Positions 63,163 to 64,000 of a DNA stretch of 64,000 nucleotides are shown here, in pieces (positions within the stretch are counted from its first letter, which is position 1; the number at the start of each line of letters is the position of its first letter). The position numbers were made by a program, and so were the translations under genes. The stretch lies in contig JBBQWR010000026.1 in the NCBI GenBank assembly GCA_038210495.1, positions 9,182 through 73,181 on the forward strand. Reading direction: 5' to 3'. The notes under the pieces are model-generated. The model was not told the DNA's origin. It was given only the letters and a program-made list of their open reading frames with translations, and did no database searches. The DNA comes from JBBQWR01 sp038210495. Its GTDB lineage: Bacteria > Planctomycetota > Planctomycetia > Pirellulales > DATAWG01.

Positions 63163-63562
63163 GACGCGGATGGTCAAATGATTGGCTTCGCCTACGACCA
63201 TCGCAATCAGCGAACGAGCGAAACCTGGTACGCCAGCACGAGCGCGACGACGGCCAACAACGCGACCAGCTATGCGTATCAAGAAGGAGGCGCCCTGTAC
63301 ACGGCGGCCGACGCATTCGACTCTTCCGGGTCGTTTACCGCCAATAACTCGGCCTTCACGTTTGGGATCGGCGTTTTGGGCCGCGTCACGAGCCTGGACA
63401 ACCAAGGGGGCCTGACCAGCAGCACAACCCCGGGCGTCCCTCGTGTCGTTCTCACGTCGCAATACGATCTAAACGGCAATCGCACGGTGCTTTCCGCCGC
63501 GATGGGCTCGGGGAGCCGGACGGCCGACTTCCAGGACGCCATCGGTTACGGACAAGAAAATG
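63163..63562 (+). pseudogene. RHS/YD-repeat protein fragment
   Basis: The frame reads DADGQMIGFAYDHRNQRTSE, then SYAYQEGGALYTAADAFDSS, GVLGRVTSLDNQGG and QYDLNGNRTVLSAAMGSGSR. The YDxNGNRTxLS and FAYDHRNQRT elements are YD/RHS repeats of large secreted or toxin-type proteins. Both ends are missing: the frame is opened and closed by two GGGGACGCGACTC elements that also supply its terminal codons (KGTRLVL at the start and KKRGRDSF at the end). Fragment only; the parent gene is not in the window. Confidence 0.75.
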
Positions 63563-63564
63563 AC

Positions 63565-63588
63565 AAAAAAAGGGGACGCGACTCGTTT
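63565..63588. repeat. GGGGACGCGACTCGTTT element abutting the RAYT stop codon
   Basis: AAAAAAGGGGACGCGACTCG followed by TTT; the next three bases (63588-63590, read on the minus strand as TGA) are the RAYT stop. Thus the element begins immediately 3' of the transposase gene. Confidence 0.88.
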
Positions 63589-64000
63589 CATGGCGTTGCC
63601 TTGGTCGGCGGCGATTTCTTCGGGCGCCCTCGAGCGCGAAGCGTTGCTTCCAGACCCAAACGTTTGGCGATCGATCGCTGCCAATCGGGATCGCCAAGCG
63701 GGCTGTTCCTGCGAACCGCCCGCCGCACCGCCTCCAAATCCGCTTCCGTTTGCGGCTCGTTGACATGCTCGACCCAGGCCCGCGGCCGTGGCAACGGCCA
63801 ACGCGCCAGCAATTGCCGGTCATCGGCTGAGCCGAACTCGCGGCGCCACAGGCTCGACCAGCGCCAAGCCTGGGCCTGCGCCACCAATCCCGCCCGCAAC
63901 GCGTTCCGCTCGACGTAGCGGACAATCGTATAAAAATGGTCGTCATCCGCCACCGGAAACGCCTTGAAACGGCCTTGGTACAAATGGCCCGTGCCTGACG
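63588..64000 (-). CDS. REP-associated tyrosine transposase (RAYT), 5' end beyond the window
   Basis: The frame is open to the window edge, so the gene begins beyond 64000. LYQGRFKAFPVADDDHFYTI, VRYVERNALRAGLVAQAQAW, RWSSLWRREFGSADD and LARWPLPRPRAWVEHVNEPQ are the C-terminal half of a Y1/HUH-type RAYT; the tail RSIAKRLGLEATLRARGRPK and KSPPTKATP is typical. The HUH motif lies in the missing part. RAYTs are single-copy relatives of IS200/IS605 transposases that bind and mobilise REP palindromes, which often flank them. A GGGGACGCGACTC element touches its stop codon. Confidence 0.88.
   Translation of the reverse strand, partial: SGTGHLYQGRFKAFPVADDDHFYTIVRYVERNALRAGLVAQAQAWRWSSLWRREFGSADDRQLLARWPLPRPRAWVEHVNEPQTEADLEAVRRAVRRNSPLGDPDWQRSIAKRLGLEATLRARGRPKKSPPTKATP

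Overview
The window looks like a chromosomal segment from a planctomycete, most likely of the Pirellulales. The evidence is a set of families largely typical of that group: a DUF1559 pseudopilin-like protein, a Planctomycete-cytochrome/DUF1549/DUF1553 protein next to a DUF1501 protein, PEP-CTERM proteins built from autotransporter-associated beta-strand repeats, a TIGR03067-type protein, and GC-rich DNA with dispersed short palindromes between genes. No rRNA, tRNA or CRISPR array was recognised.

Layout. 1-20.5 kb is mostly core genes: a methyltransferase cut by the window edge, a secreted protein, a DUF1854 protein, xylB, ispD, tyrS, bioB, a PSP1-domain protein with a cysteine-rich tail, mfd, a parvulin-type isomerase, a GAF protein, an SDR epimerase, glutamate dehydrogenase, a cyclic-nucleotide-domain protein, a GQSNM esterase and RNase HI. 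20.5-34.7 kb is a cell-surface region: a haem-sensor histidine kinase, two PEP-CTERM beta-repeat proteins (592 and 2229 aa), a DUF1559 protein and an OprB-type porin. 35-42.3 kb holds ATP sulfurylase, a small decayed island (DUF433 remnant, DUF559 gene, IS110 remnant) and the cytochrome/DUF1501 operon. 42.5-56.9 kb is again mostly housekeeping: purH, trpC, a CPFC secreted protein, a long coiled-coil protein, a 2-hydroxyacid dehydrogenase, an overlapping AddB/AddA-like pair and a LarA-like isomerase.

56.9-64 kb is a degraded mosaic: a PEP-CTERM C-terminal fragment, half a response regulator, a lipase-like gene, a complete but frameshifted IS701-type element with terminal repeats and a 4-bp target duplication, fragments of an MFS transporter, a glutaminase and an RHS-repeat protein, a PD-(D/E)XK-like gene, two small planctomycete genes, and a REP-associated tyrosine transposase (RAYT) running off the right edge.

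The main observation is the short repeats. At least ten families of REPIN-like inverted repeats fill the gaps. One family, headed AAAAGGGGAC, lies at the borders of nearly every broken gene in the last 7 kb, abuts the RAYT stop codon, and has entered the coding sequence of the DUF1501 gene as two in-frame 24-codon units. A second family (ACATAGCCGCGGCATCCTGC) occurs at four loci and supplies the stop codon of the first gene. I infer that RAYT-mobilised or recombining palindromes have shaped both the gene borders and the rearrangements; which transposase moves which family cannot be read from this window.
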